Part shown: positions 55,029 through 63,598 of the stretch, in pieces
Layout: each line of letters begins with the position of its first letter
How positions within the stretch are numbered: the stretch's first letter is position 1
Assembly: GCF_014764405.1 (NCBI RefSeq)
Contig: NZ_CP061725.1
Span: 4,712,001 to 4,776,000 of the forward strand
Origin: Micromonospora craniellae
Lineage (GTDB): Bacteria > Actinomycetota > Actinomycetes > Mycobacteriales > Micromonosporaceae
Length of the DNA stretch: 64,000 nt
Direction of reading: 5' to 3'
Notes under the pieces: generated by a model
Databases searched by the model: none
What the model saw: the letters and a program-made list of their open reading frames with translations, nothing else
What the model was told of the DNA's origin: nothing
Made by a program: the position numbers and the translations under genes

Positions 55029-56045
55029 ATGGCGGCACCCACCGTGGTGGACGTGCACACCCACGTCGTACCCAAGGGATGGCCGGACCTCGCTGCGGCC
55101 TGCGGCGGGTCCGGTTGGCCCTGGCTGCGGGTGGACTCGGAACGCGCGGCCATGATCATGGTGGGGGAGGCCGAGTTCCGGCCGGTCGGGGCCGAGTGCT
55201 GGGACGCGCCGACCAGGCTCGCCGACATGGCCGCCGACGGGGTGGACGTGCAGGTGGTCTCGCCCACGCCGGTGTTCTTCGGCTACGACCGCCCGGCCGA
55301 CCAGGCGGTCCGGGTGGCCCGGATCTTCAACGACCTCACCCTGGAGGCCACCGCGGCCGGCGGCGATCGCCTGCTGCCGTTCTGCCAGGTGCCGTTGCAG
55401 GACCCGGACGCGGCCTGCGCCGAACTGGACCGCTGCCTGGCGGCCGGGCACGTCGGCGTGGAGATCGGCAACCACGTCGGCGACCGGGACCTCGACGACG
55501 CCGGGATCGTGGCGTTCCTCACCCACTGCGCCGAGGTCGGCGCGCCGGTCTTCGTGCACCCGTGGGACATGCCCGGCGGTCCCCGACTCGACCGTTGGAT
55601 GGCGCGCTGGCTCACCGGCATGCCCGCCGAGACGCACCTGTCGGTGCTGTCGATGATCCTCGGCGGCGTGTTCGACAAGGTGCCGCCGACGCTGCGGATC
55701 TGCTTCGCCCACGGCGGCGGCAGCTTCCCGTTCTGGGTCGGGCGTGCCGACAACGCCTGGCACCGCCGGGGCGACCTGGTACGCGGTGCTTCCGCCGCCC
55801 CACCCAGCAGCTACCTGGACCGGTTCTACGTCGACTCGGTGGTCTTCTCCACACCCGCCCTGCGGCTGCTGGTGGACACGATGGGCGTCGACCGGGTGCT
55901 GCTCGGCAGCGACTACCCGTACCCGTTGGGTGAGCGTCCGGCCGGTCGGGTGGTCCATGAGGCCGACTTCCTCACCGACGCCCAGCGCGCCCGCCTGCTG
56001 GCCGGCAACGCCCTGCACTTCCTGCAAGGAAGGGTCCCCTCCTAA
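55029..56045 (+). CDS. Aminocarboxymuconate-semialdehyde decarboxylase (ACMSD)
   Basis: 338-residue amidohydrolase-fold enzyme removing the carboxyl group to feed 2-aminomuconate semialdehyde. Zinc ligands: VDVHTHVVP near residues 7-15, FVHPWDMPGG, CFAHGGGSFP and LLGSDYPYP. The last codons (LQGRVPS and stop) lie inside dispersed repeat copy C, so the natural C-terminus was probably replaced by the repeat. ATG follows the dioxygenase stop by two bases. Confidence 0.92.
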   Translation: MAAPTVVDVHTHVVPKGWPDLAAACGGSGWPWLRVDSERAAMIMVGEAEFRPVGAECWDAPTRLADMAADGVDVQVVSPTPVFFGYDRPADQAVRVARIFNDLTLEATAAGGDRLLPFCQVPLQDPDAACAELDRCLAAGHVGVEIGNHVGDRDLDDAGIVAFLTHCAEVGAPVFVHPWDMPGGPRLDRWMARWLTGMPAETHLSVLSMILGGVFDKVPPTLRICFAHGGGSFPFWVGRADNAWHRRGDLVRGASAAPPSSYLDRFYVDSVVFSTPALRLLVDTMGVDRVLLGSDYPYPLGERPAGRVVHEADFLTDAQRARLLAGNALHFLQGRVPS

Positions 56046-56080
56046 CGCCTGGTGCATAGGAAGGGTCCCTTCCTAACACC
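56024..56080 (+). repeat. Dispersed repeat, copy C
   Basis: GCAAGGAAGGGTCCCCTCC, TAACGCCTGGTGCATAGG, AAGGGTCCCTTCCTAACACC. Provides the stop codon of the ACMSD gene and sits at the point where the downstream amidase has lost its 5' part. Confidence 0.85.
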
Positions 56081-56119
56081 AGGGCGCACGGCGCGCCTCA
56101 CACCGGGGCTTACGGCGCG

Positions 56120-57140
56120 TGACGAGTGCAACCGGCGTACCGGCGCGGCGGCCGCGGTGGCGGCCGGGCTGGTGCCGGTGGCCCAGGGCTCCGACGGTGG
56201 CGATTCGGTACGCATCCCGGCGTCGTTGTGCGGCCTGATCGGCTACAAGCCGAGCCGGGGCGTGGTCTCCGGCGGCCCGCTCGGCTCCGGCGCCTTCGGC
56301 CTGCCGACCAGCGGCACGATCGGTCGTACCGTCGCCGACGTGGCCGCGTTGCTCGACGTGTTCGCCGAGCCGGTGCCCGGCGAGCCGTACCTGCCGCCAT
56401 CGCCGCCGTCCGGCGGCTACCTGGGCGCCGCCCGCGCCGCCGCCCCCGGACGGCTGCGGGTGGGCCGGTTCACCGCGCCGATGCTCGCCGACGAGCCGGT
56501 CCACCCGGACTGTGTCGCCGCGGTGGACCGGGCGGTGATGCTGCTCACCGCCGCCGGTCACCAGGTGGTCGAGGTGCCACCGCCCCTCGGGCCGCAGGTC
56601 TGGCCGCTGTTCGAGGTCGTCTGGTACGTCCTCGCGCTCGCGCCGGTGCCGCCCGAGCGGGAGGCCGACCTGCTGCCGTTGACCCGCTACCTGAGGGCCC
56701 GGGGCGGCGGGATCTCCGCGGGTACGCTCAGCGCCACGCTCGGCGAACTCCAGGCGCAGGTACGCCTCGGCGCCCGCCGTACCGCCGACTGTGACCTGCT
56801 GCTCTGTCCCACGTTGGCGGCCCCGCAGGCGCCTGTCGGCTGGTTCACCGAGGGCCGTACCCCGGAGGAGGACTTCGACCTGCAACGGCGGTTCTCCCCG
56901 TACTGCGCCGTCTTCAACGTCACCGGCCAGCCGTCGGTCTCGTTGCCGGTGGGGGTGACCGCCGAGGGCCTGCCGGTCGGGGTGTTGCTGACCGGTCGGT
57001 ACGGCGACGACGCGAGACTGATCGCGACGGCTGCGCAACTGGAGCGCCGCTGTGGCGGGTGGGATCGCCACCCCCCGGTCTGGCGGGGCATGGGCTCCGC
57101 TAACGTGAATAGCAGCGGAGTCGGGAGGTCACTGCGGTGA
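56120..57140 (+). pseudogene. 5'-truncated amidase (amidase signature family)
   Basis: C-terminal two-thirds of an amidase. From GAAAAVAAGLVPVAQGSDGG (normally preceded by GGSSGG) it follows the family: VRIPASLCGLIGYKPSRGVV, TSGTIGRTVADVAALLDV and FNVTGQPSVSLPVGVTAEGL. The N-terminal Lys region and first catalytic Ser motif are absent. The upstream codons from 56052 run out of the repeat and are unrelated. About 140 residues have been lost, apparently with repeat copy C at the edge. Confidence 0.85.
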
Positions 57141-57186
57141 CCCGCCACCCGGCCCGGTCGAAGTTCTCTCTTTCCGCCTGGGGGCG

Positions 57187-57498
57187 TTGGGATTGTCTGT
57201 AACCGACACCTTGCTGGTCTTCGTCGGCATCCCGGCAGCCGTCGTGCTGGTGATCGTCGGCCTCGTCTACGCGGGCAGCCGTGGCGGTGGTGGCGGCGGT
57301 GCCAAGCGTTACCGGCCCGGCCGGCCCTTCAGCTTCACGCCGGTGTGGTTCCTCGGCAAGCCGGAGGAACTGGCCGACTCGGCCGGCACCGCGCTGGCGG
57401 CGGGGGCACAGGCACCCGCGCTGAGCAGCCGCAAGCAGGAGCAGGCCGGCGTCGAGGCGCCGGCCGGTGGGACCGGAGGCGCAAGTGACCGTTGGTGA
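57187..57498 (+). CDS. Small membrane protein (103 aa)
   Basis: Starts at a TTG and has a single membrane helix (LLVFVGIPAAVVLVIVGLVY, residues 9-28), then a Gly-rich hinge and RPGRPFSFTPVWFLGKPEEL, and a disordered tail. Overlaps the next gene by 14 bases. This pair is common in actinobacteria in my recollection, with the first an anchor of unknown function. Confidence 0.7.
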   Translation: MGLSVTDTLLVFVGIPAAVVLVIVGLVYAGSRGGGGGGAKRYRPGRPFSFTPVWFLGKPEELADSAGTALAAGAQAPALSSRKQEQAGVEAPAGGTGGASDRW

Positions 57499-57898
57499 GA
57501 AGCAGCCAGAGATCGGGACGGGCAACCCGCCCGATGTGCTCGACGGGCCGTTCTCGACCCGTCAGCTGCTGCGCATCGACGAGGCGCTGCGCCTGGCCGA
57601 CCAGGCCACCGGCCTGACCTTCTCGGTCTTCGTGGGTGGCCTGGACGAGCCGGTCCGCGAGCACGCCGAGCGGTTGCACCGGCAGCTCGCCGACCCCGAC
57701 CGTTCGGTGCTGATCGCGCTCTCGCCCAACCAGCGGCAGCTGGAGATCATCACCGGCCGGCACGCCCGCAAGCGCGTCCCGGACACGTACGCCAAGATCG
57801 CCGCGCTGTCGATGGTGGCCTCGTTCGGCGGCGGTGACCTGGCCGGCGGCATCATCCAGGGGCTCGACCAGCTCTCCCGGTACGCCGGCAACGCCTGA
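57485..57898 (+). CDS. DUF5130-like conserved protein
   Basis: 137-residue soluble protein resembling the DUF5130/TPM-phosphatase-like fold: LRIDEALRLADQATGLTFSVFVGGL, IALSPNQRQLEIITGRHARK, ALSMVASFGGGDLAGGIIQGL. GTG start at 57485 with GGAGG upstream, in overlap with the membrane protein gene. Function unknown. Confidence 0.75.
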   Translation: MTVGEKQPEIGTGNPPDVLDGPFSTRQLLRIDEALRLADQATGLTFSVFVGGLDEPVREHAERLHRQLADPDRSVLIALSPNQRQLEIITGRHARKRVPDTYAKIAALSMVASFGGGDLAGGIIQGLDQLSRYAGNA

Positions 57899-57915
57899 CC
57901 GTTCCGGTACGACAA

Positions 57916-57945
57916 AGCCCGGTCCCACCGAGGTGGGGCCGGGCT
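57916..57945. terminator. Hairpin terminator (plus-strand operon)
   Basis: 14-bp stem AGCCCGGTCCCACC / GGTGGGGCCGGGCT with one G-T pair and a two-base loop, 18 bases after the DUF5130-like stop. Confidence 0.75.
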
Positions 57946-57968
57946 CACTCGTGCGTGCGTGGTGCCGC

Positions 57969-58005
57969 CGTCGTGCGGCGGGCCGGGTCGGCCCGCCGCA
58001 CGACG
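57969..58005 (-). terminator. Hairpin terminator of pepN
   Basis: Perfect 16-bp stem CGTCGTGCGGCGGGCC / GGCCCGCCGCACGACG with loop GGGTC, four bases past the aminopeptidase stop on the minus strand. Back-to-back with the preceding hairpin. Confidence 0.75.
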
Positions 58006-58009
58006 CGGG

Positions 58010-60580
58010 TCAGCCGCTGCGGGCGTCCCGGGTGCGGGCCGCGAGCGCCCGCACCACACCGTCGCGGCCCTCGGCCACCAGCCGGCGCAGCGGCCCCGGG
58101 TGGCCCTCCTGCGCCAACCAGGCGTCGGTGGCCTCGACCGTGTCGTCGTCGACCAGGTACGCCGGGTACACCAGCATGGCGAACTCCTGCGCCGGCTCGC
58201 TGTCCCGGCGTGCCCAGACCTGCCCGACCGTGGCGAAGTACCGGTCCCGGTAGGGCGCGACCAGCTCGACCTGGGTCGGGTGGCTGAACCCCTGCAGCAG
58301 CGCCCGGTGCCGCCAGTTCGGCAGCGCCTCGGTGCCGGTCAGCTGGGCCCAGACCGCGGCCTTGTTCTCCTCGGTGGGCACCAGGGCATGCGCGTACGCG
58401 GCCTCCCGCTCGCCGCTGGAGGTCTTGTCGGTGGCCAGTTCGGCCTCGATCTCCGGCCCACCGGCCACACCGTTGGCCACCAGCGCCTGCAACACGCTCC
58501 AGCGCAGTTCGGTGTCGATGGTCAGTCCGGCGGTCACCTCGGAGCCGTCCAGCCAGCCGCGCAGGACCGCCAGGTCCTCCCCGGAGCGGGCCGCGGAGAC
58601 GTACGCCCGGGCCCAGGCCAGTTGGAAGCCGCTGCCGGGCTCGGCGGCGGCGAGCGCGGTTCGCGCGGTCCGGGCCAGCTCGGCCCAGCCGGTCGGCGCC
58701 CAGCTCGGGTCGGCATAGAAGGTGATGGCGGTGCTGACCTGGCGCAGCGTGGCGGTGACCAGGTTGATGTCCCGCTCGGCCGGCAGCCCGGCCAGCACCA
58801 GCGCCACGTAGTCGCGGGTGGCCAGTTCGGCGTCGCGGGTCATGTCCCACGCGGCCGTCCAGCACAGCGCCCGCGCCAGCGACGACTCGAAGCCGGCGAT
58901 GTGCTGCACCACCGTCGCCATCGACCGCTCGTCCAGGCGCAGCTTGGCGTAGGTGAGGTCGTCGTCGTTGAGCAGCAGCACGTCGGCGGCGGGCACCCCG
59001 GCGAGTTCGGTCAGTTCGGTCGACTCACCGTCGACGTCCACCTCGTACCGTTCGCGGCGCACCAGCCGGCCGTCGGTGAGGTCGTACAGGCCCACCCCGA
59101 TCCGGTGGGTCCGCAGCGTCGGGTACCCCTGCGGTGCCTCCTGGCGGACCAGGACCCGCTGGTACGCGCCGTCCTCGCCGATGGTCAGCTCCGGCCGCAG
59201 CGTGTTGACCTGCGCCGTCTCCAGCCACTGCGCGGCGAAGGTCCGCAGCTTGCGCCCGGAGGCGGTCTCCAGTTCGGAGAGCAGGTCCTCGAAGGTGGCG
59301 TTGCCCCAGGCGTGCCGGGCGAAGTACGCCCGCAGACCGGCCAGGAACGGCTCCTCACCGACGTACGCCACGAGCTGCTTGAGCACGCTGGCGCCCTTGG
59401 CGTAGGTGATGCCGTCGAAGTTGACCTCGACCGCCTCCAGATCCGGCATCTCGCAGTACACCGGGTGGGTGGAGGAGAGCTGGTCCTGACGGTAGCCCCA
59501 GTTCTTGCGGATGGACAGGAAGGTCGTCCACGCCTCGGTGAAGCGGGTCGCGTGCGTGTTGCACCAGTGGCTGGCCCACTCGGCGAACGACTCGTTCAGC
59601 CACAGGTCGTTCCACCAGCGCATGGTGACCAGGTCACCGAACCACATGTGCGCCAGCTCGTGCAGGATCGTGTTGGCCCGCTGCTCGTACTCGAAGTCGG
59701 TCACCTGCGAGCGGAACAGGTAGTGCGACTCGGCGTGCGTGACGCAGCCGAAGTTCTCCATCGCGCCGGCGTTGAAGTCCGGCACCCAGACCTGGTCGTA
59801 CTTGGGCAGCGGGTAGCGCACCCCGAACTGCTCGTGGAAGAAGTCGAAGCCCTGCTGCGTGATCAGGTTCAGGTCCTCGGCGTCGAGGTACTGCGCCATG
59901 CTGGCCCGGCAGAAGTAGCCCAGGTCGATGCCGTCGTGGACGTACCTGACCTCGTGGTACGGCCCGGCGCAGAGCGCGGTGATGTAGGTGCTCATCCGCG
60001 GTGAGGTGGTGAAGTGCAGGGTCTTACACCCCTCACCCGCCGCCTCCTCGCGCTCCACCGGCATGTTGGAGACAGCCTTCCAGTGTTCCGGCACGGTGGC
60101 GTGCCAGGTGTAGACGCTCTTCAGGTCAGGCTGGTCGAAGCAGGCGTAGGTGCGCTGCGCGTCGGCGGTCTCGAACTGCGAGTAGAGGTACGTCTCGCCG
60201 TCGACCGGGTCGATGCTGCGGTGCAGCCCCTGCCCCGAGCTGGAGTACGCGAAGTCGGCGTCGACGACGAGCGTGTTCTCCTCGGCCAGCCCGGTCAGGG
60301 TCAACCCCTTCTCGGCCGACCAGTCGGCCAGGTCGACGGGGTCGCCGTTGAGCGTCGCCGAGCGGACCGAGTCCGCGGCCACCTCGATGAACGTGCTGGC
60401 CCCCGGCTCGCTGCACCGGAACCGCACCTCGGTGGTCGATCGGAAGGTGCGGCCCCCGGCCGCGTGTACGGCGCTGGACAGGTCCAGGTTGATGTCGTAC
60501 CCGGTCACGTCGAGCAGGCGGGCCCGCTCGGTCGCCTCGACCTGTGTCAGGTTGCGCACTCCCGGCACGTTCGTCTCCAT
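58010..60580 (-). CDS. pepN: Aminopeptidase N
   Basis: 856-residue M1 zinc metallopeptidase. Exopeptidase motif GAMENFG near residue 270 and zinc site HELAH with downstream Glu in WLNESFAEW near 303-325. The C-terminal helical domain extends to the end. Removes N-terminal residues from peptides in the cytoplasm. ATG at 60580 (METNVPGVRNLTQ) preferred over an upstream GTG. Full family length. Confidence 0.95.
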   Translation of the reverse strand: METNVPGVRNLTQVEATERARLLDVTGYDINLDLSSAVHAAGGRTFRSTTEVRFRCSEPGASTFIEVAADSVRSATLNGDPVDLADWSAEKGLTLTGLAEENTLVVDADFAYSSSGQGLHRSIDPVDGETYLYSQFETADAQRTYACFDQPDLKSVYTWHATVPEHWKAVSNMPVEREEAAGEGCKTLHFTTSPRMSTYITALCAGPYHEVRYVHDGIDLGYFCRASMAQYLDAEDLNLITQQGFDFFHEQFGVRYPLPKYDQVWVPDFNAGAMENFGCVTHAESHYLFRSQVTDFEYEQRANTILHELAHMWFGDLVTMRWWNDLWLNESFAEWASHWCNTHATRFTEAWTTFLSIRKNWGYRQDQLSSTHPVYCEMPDLEAVEVNFDGITYAKGASVLKQLVAYVGEEPFLAGLRAYFARHAWGNATFEDLLSELETASGRKLRTFAAQWLETAQVNTLRPELTIGEDGAYQRVLVRQEAPQGYPTLRTHRIGVGLYDLTDGRLVRRERYEVDVDGESTELTELAGVPAADVLLLNDDDLTYAKLRLDERSMATVVQHIAGFESSLARALCWTAAWDMTRDAELATRDYVALVLAGLPAERDINLVTATLRQVSTAITFYADPSWAPTGWAELARTARTALAAAEPGSGFQLAWARAYVSAARSGEDLAVLRGWLDGSEVTAGLTIDTELRWSVLQALVANGVAGGPEIEAELATDKTSSGEREAAYAHALVPTEENKAAVWAQLTGTEALPNWRHRALLQGFSHPTQVELVAPYRDRYFATVGQVWARRDSEPAQEFAMLVYPAYLVDDDTVEATDAWLAQEGHPGPLRRLVAEGRDGVVRALAARTRDARSG

Positions 60581-60777
60581 CCCACTATCGCCGCACGTCA
60601 CGGTCACGTCAGCCGTCGACCGCTTGTGACGGCCGGTCCCTGCCTGGAGTCTTCCATGCGCGGGGAGCCGTCGGTGGGCGAGGTCACGCGGTCCGTCACC
60701 GGCCGATCAGGCCGGTGGGGGTAAAGATGCGTGATAGGCCGGTCGAATCGGCATCTCCGTTGCGAAGGGACATAAAC

Positions 60778-61401
60778 GTGAACGAGCGTGTCAGTGTCGA
60801 CATGTGGTTCGACCCGATCTGCCCGTGGGCATGGATCACCTCGCGGTGGCTGCTGGAGGTGGAGCGGGTCCGTGACATCGACGTCCGCTACCACGTGATG
60901 AGCCTGTCGGTGCTCAACGAGGGACGGGAGCTGCCCGAGCCGTACCAGGAGATCATGAAGACCGGTTGGGGACCGGTCCGCGTCTGCGTCGCCGTCGGGC
61001 AGCGGTACGGCCCGGACGCCGTGCGGAACCTCTACACCGCCATGGGTACCCGGATCCACCTCGGCAAGGAGGAGCGCGGACCGGAGCTGTACGCCGCCGC
61101 GCTGAAAGACGCCGGACTGGACCCGGCGCTGGCCTCGGCGGCCGACGACGCGAGTCTCGACACGGCCCTGCGGGAGAGCCACGAGGCGGGGATGCGTCCG
61201 GTCGGCACCGAGGTCGGTACCCCGGTCGTGCACGCCCCGGGTCCGGACGGCAAGCAGGTCGCCTTCTTCGGCCCGGTGGTCACCCCGGCACCCAAGGGCG
61301 AGGCCGCCGGCCGACTCTGGGACGGCGTGATGCTGGTCGCCGGCACGCCCGGCTTCTTCGAACTCAAGCGCAGCCGCGACATCGACCCCATCTTCGACTG
61401 A
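60778..61401 (+). CDS. DsbA-fold oxidoreductase, mycothiol-dependent nitroreductase-like
   Basis: 207-residue thioredoxin/DsbA-fold protein. It begins VSVDMWFDPICPWAWITSRW, closely like the mycothiol-dependent nitroreductase group, then LSVLNEGRELPEPYQEIM and the cis-Pro region GTEVGTPVVHAPG. The active motif is CPWA, so the second cysteine of CPWC is absent and a monothiol mechanism is expected. GTG at 60778 with GAAGGGA upstream. Repeat copy D starts right after the stop. Confidence 0.82.
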   Translation: MNERVSVDMWFDPICPWAWITSRWLLEVERVRDIDVRYHVMSLSVLNEGRELPEPYQEIMKTGWGPVRVCVAVGQRYGPDAVRNLYTAMGTRIHLGKEERGPELYAAALKDAGLDPALASAADDASLDTALRESHEAGMRPVGTEVGTPVVHAPGPDGKQVAFFGPVVTPAPKGEAAGRLWDGVMLVAGTPGFFELKRSRDIDPIFD

Positions 61402-61461
61402 GGTGTAAGGAAGGGCCCCCTGTTAACGCCTCCGGTAGAGCAGGGGTCCCTTCTTAACAAC
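61402..61461 (+). repeat. Dispersed repeat, copy D
   Basis: GGTGTAAGGAAGGGCCCCCT, GTTAACGCCTCCGGTAGAG, CAGGGGTCCCTTCTTAACAA. Begins the base after the DsbA-fold stop codon. Confidence 0.85.
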
Positions 61462-61601
61462 AAACACCGGTGCCGCCGCCGTACTGCCGATGGCTTGGCG
61501 TCACCGCCGGCTCCGTGGACTCGTTTGACCAAGTGTCCGCAGCGGCGATCCGGCGGTCCGTGACGGCTGCCGGCCGCTCACCGCAGCACGTGGAGGTAGC
61601 C

Positions 61602-62003
61602 ATGGCCAAACACCGTGCGCCCGTCAACGACCTGCAGTGGTGGGAGGAACGCGGGAGCGGCGTGGACCGGAAGGCGATCGACCTGCGCTGGCCGGCCCCC
61701 AGGAAGGGCCCTGCCGACGGCCTGGCCCGGGTGTCGACCGGATCGGGTGTGGTGGGCGTGGCCCGGGTACCCGCCACCTCCCGCCTGACGCCACCGGACC
61801 GGGACCTGCGCGACCAGGGCCCACGGCCGGAACGGGCTACCCGCCGCGCTGTCGACGCCGGCCAGCTGGCACCCGGCGCTCGTCAACCGGCATCAGACGT
61901 CCGCCAACCGGCACCAGGTGCTCGCCAGCCGGCGTCCGGCACCCGCCAATTGGCATCAGGTGCCCGAGGTCGGCATCAACAGAGCACCGAGCCTGAGTGT
62001 TAA
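61602..62003 (+). CDS. Small basic protein with QPAS-type repeats (133 aa)
   Basis: ATG with a strong GGAGGTAGCC site. Starts MAKHRAPVNDLQWWEERGSG. The C-terminal half is a run of near-identical 8-9-residue units (GARQPASD, VRQPAPGARQPASG, TRQLASGA). No fold recognised, probably disordered. The stop codon lies in repeat copy E. The gene is flanked by inverted repeat copies D and E. Confidence 0.6.
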   Translation: MAKHRAPVNDLQWWEERGSGVDRKAIDLRWPAPRKGPADGLARVSTGSGVVGVARVPATSRLTPPDRDLRDQGPRPERATRRAVDAGQLAPGARQPASDVRQPAPGARQPASGTRQLASGARGRHQQSTEPEC

Positions 62004-62054
62004 CAAGGGTCCCGTGTTCTACCTGAGGCGTTAATAAGGTGCCCTTCCTTGCGC
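61997..62054 (-). repeat. Dispersed repeat, copy E (inverted)
   Basis: Reverse-complement copy: read on the minus strand it is GCAAGGAAGGGCACCTTATTAACG and related units, closest to copy A. It supplies the end of the preceding gene and lies opposite in direction to copy D. Confidence 0.85.
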
Positions 62055-62119
62055 CAACTGGTGGACGGAGTGCGGGTCGGGGGGTGGGGCTGTCATCGCC
62101 GCCGGTAGCGTCAGCGGAC

Positions 62120-63325
62120 ATGACGGTCGTGCACCCGATCAACCGGGCCTGGATCACCACGGGCGGCACCGGCGCCCAGAACTACGACGAGTTCGCCGAC
62201 GACGCGGAGATCACCGCGATCATCGAGGCGAACCCGCACAGCGCCCTCGGCATCGAGATGCCGCACCGGGCCCCGGAGAGCCTCGGCAAGTCCTTCGCCG
62301 ACGCGCTGCCGGACGCGGTGACCCGGCTGGCCGAGGCGAAGGCCGACGGCAGCTACACCCCGGCCGAGCAGGTGGTGGTGCTGTACCGGATCAGCGCACC
62401 CGGTGAGGAGTCCGCGTACGGGCTGTGGGTGATGGTCGACACCGACCAGATCTCCACCCGGGCCGACGAGCCGGGTCTGGTCATCCGCAACGAGGACGTC
62501 TTCATCGCGAAGGTGCGCGAGCGCGTCGCGCTGGCCGAGACGCTGGGTCACCTGCTCTCGCCGGTGCTGCTGTTGCAGACCGGGCGCGGGGACGAACTGC
62601 ACGCCGCGCTGGCCGCCGCCACCGACGCGGCCGGTGCGCCCGCCGCCACGGACACCGACCAGTCCGGCCGCACGCACGCCATCTGGCTGCTCGGGTCCGG
62701 GCCGCGCCAGGACGAGCTGACCGCGCTGGCCGGTGGTGGCGAGCTGGTCGTCGCCGACGGCAACCACCGCAGCCTGGCCGCCCAGACCGGCGGCCTGCCG
62801 CGTTTCCTGGCGGTCGTCACCACGCCCGCCTCGGTGGCCATCCAGCCGTACAACCGGCTGGTCAGCGAACTGACCACCACGCCCGACGAACTGCTCGACC
62901 GGCTGCGCGCCGCAGGCGCCGAGGTCACCGAGGTCACCGGCCCGGCCGAGGTCCCGGCCACCGGCGGCACCGTCGTGCTCCAGCTTGCCGGCCGGGCGTA
63001 CGCGGTGACGCTGCCGCACACCGGCGCCAACCGCCTGGAGAACCTGGACCACGCCCTGGTCGAGCGGCTGCTGCTGCGTGACGCCCTGGGGCTGGACCCG
63101 GGCGACAAGCGGATCACCTACGTCGGCGGTGACTACCCGGCGAGCTGGCTGACCGGTGAGGTCGAGGCTGGCCGGGCCGAGTTGGCCGTGCTCGTCGCAC
63201 CGGTGACGGTGGACGACTTCGTCGCGGTGAACCTGGCCCGGGAGAAGATGCCGCGCAAGAGCACCTGGTTCACCCCGAAGGCGCGGGGTGGCCTGGTCGT
63301 CGCCGAGCTGACCGACCGCTCCTGA
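62120..63325 (+). CDS. DUF1015-family protein
   Basis: 401-residue cytoplasmic protein of the DUF1015 family. It begins MTVVHPINRAWITTGG with the family's NYDEFADD and NPHSALGIEMPH, then VVLYRISAPGEESAYGLWVM and VVADGNHRSLAA with the conserved DGxHR-like motif. It ends with YVGGDYPASWL and PRKSTWFTPKARGGLVV. The family is widespread; its reaction is not established in my knowledge. ATG at 62120. Confidence 0.85.
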   Translation: MTVVHPINRAWITTGGTGAQNYDEFADDAEITAIIEANPHSALGIEMPHRAPESLGKSFADALPDAVTRLAEAKADGSYTPAEQVVVLYRISAPGEESAYGLWVMVDTDQISTRADEPGLVIRNEDVFIAKVRERVALAETLGHLLSPVLLLQTGRGDELHAALAAATDAAGAPAATDTDQSGRTHAIWLLGSGPRQDELTALAGGGELVVADGNHRSLAAQTGGLPRFLAVVTTPASVAIQPYNRLVSELTTTPDELLDRLRAAGAEVTEVTGPAEVPATGGTVVLQLAGRAYAVTLPHTGANRLENLDHALVERLLLRDALGLDPGDKRITYVGGDYPASWLTGEVEAGRAELAVLVAPVTVDDFVAVNLAREKMPRKSTWFTPKARGGLVVAELTDRS

Positions 63326-63395
63326 CGTACCCGCCGGCCCCGCCCGTCGCCACGGGCGCGACCGACTTCGGCTCGCCGTCCGCCGTCACGCGAAT

Positions 63396-63432
63396 CCGGC
63401 CCCGCCCCGCCGCCACGGCCGGGCGGGGCCGG
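63396..63432 (+). terminator. Hairpin terminator
   Basis: 12-bp stem CCGGCCCCGCCC / GGGCGGGGCCGG with a 13-base loop, about 70 bases after the DUF1015 stop. The rest of 63326-63598 holds no gene. Confidence 0.6.
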
Positions 63433-63598
63433 CGCGCGTTGCGGGACGGCGGGCCGCCGGCACCGGCGGACGAGGGCAGGCCCCCGCAGCGGGCGGGGGA
63501 ACCGGTCCCGCAGTGAGCCGGGACACGGGCTCCCGCTCAGCGGGTCACCACACCGCCCCCGCTCGGTGCGCCCCGGCGAGCCTGACAGACTGCCCGGT

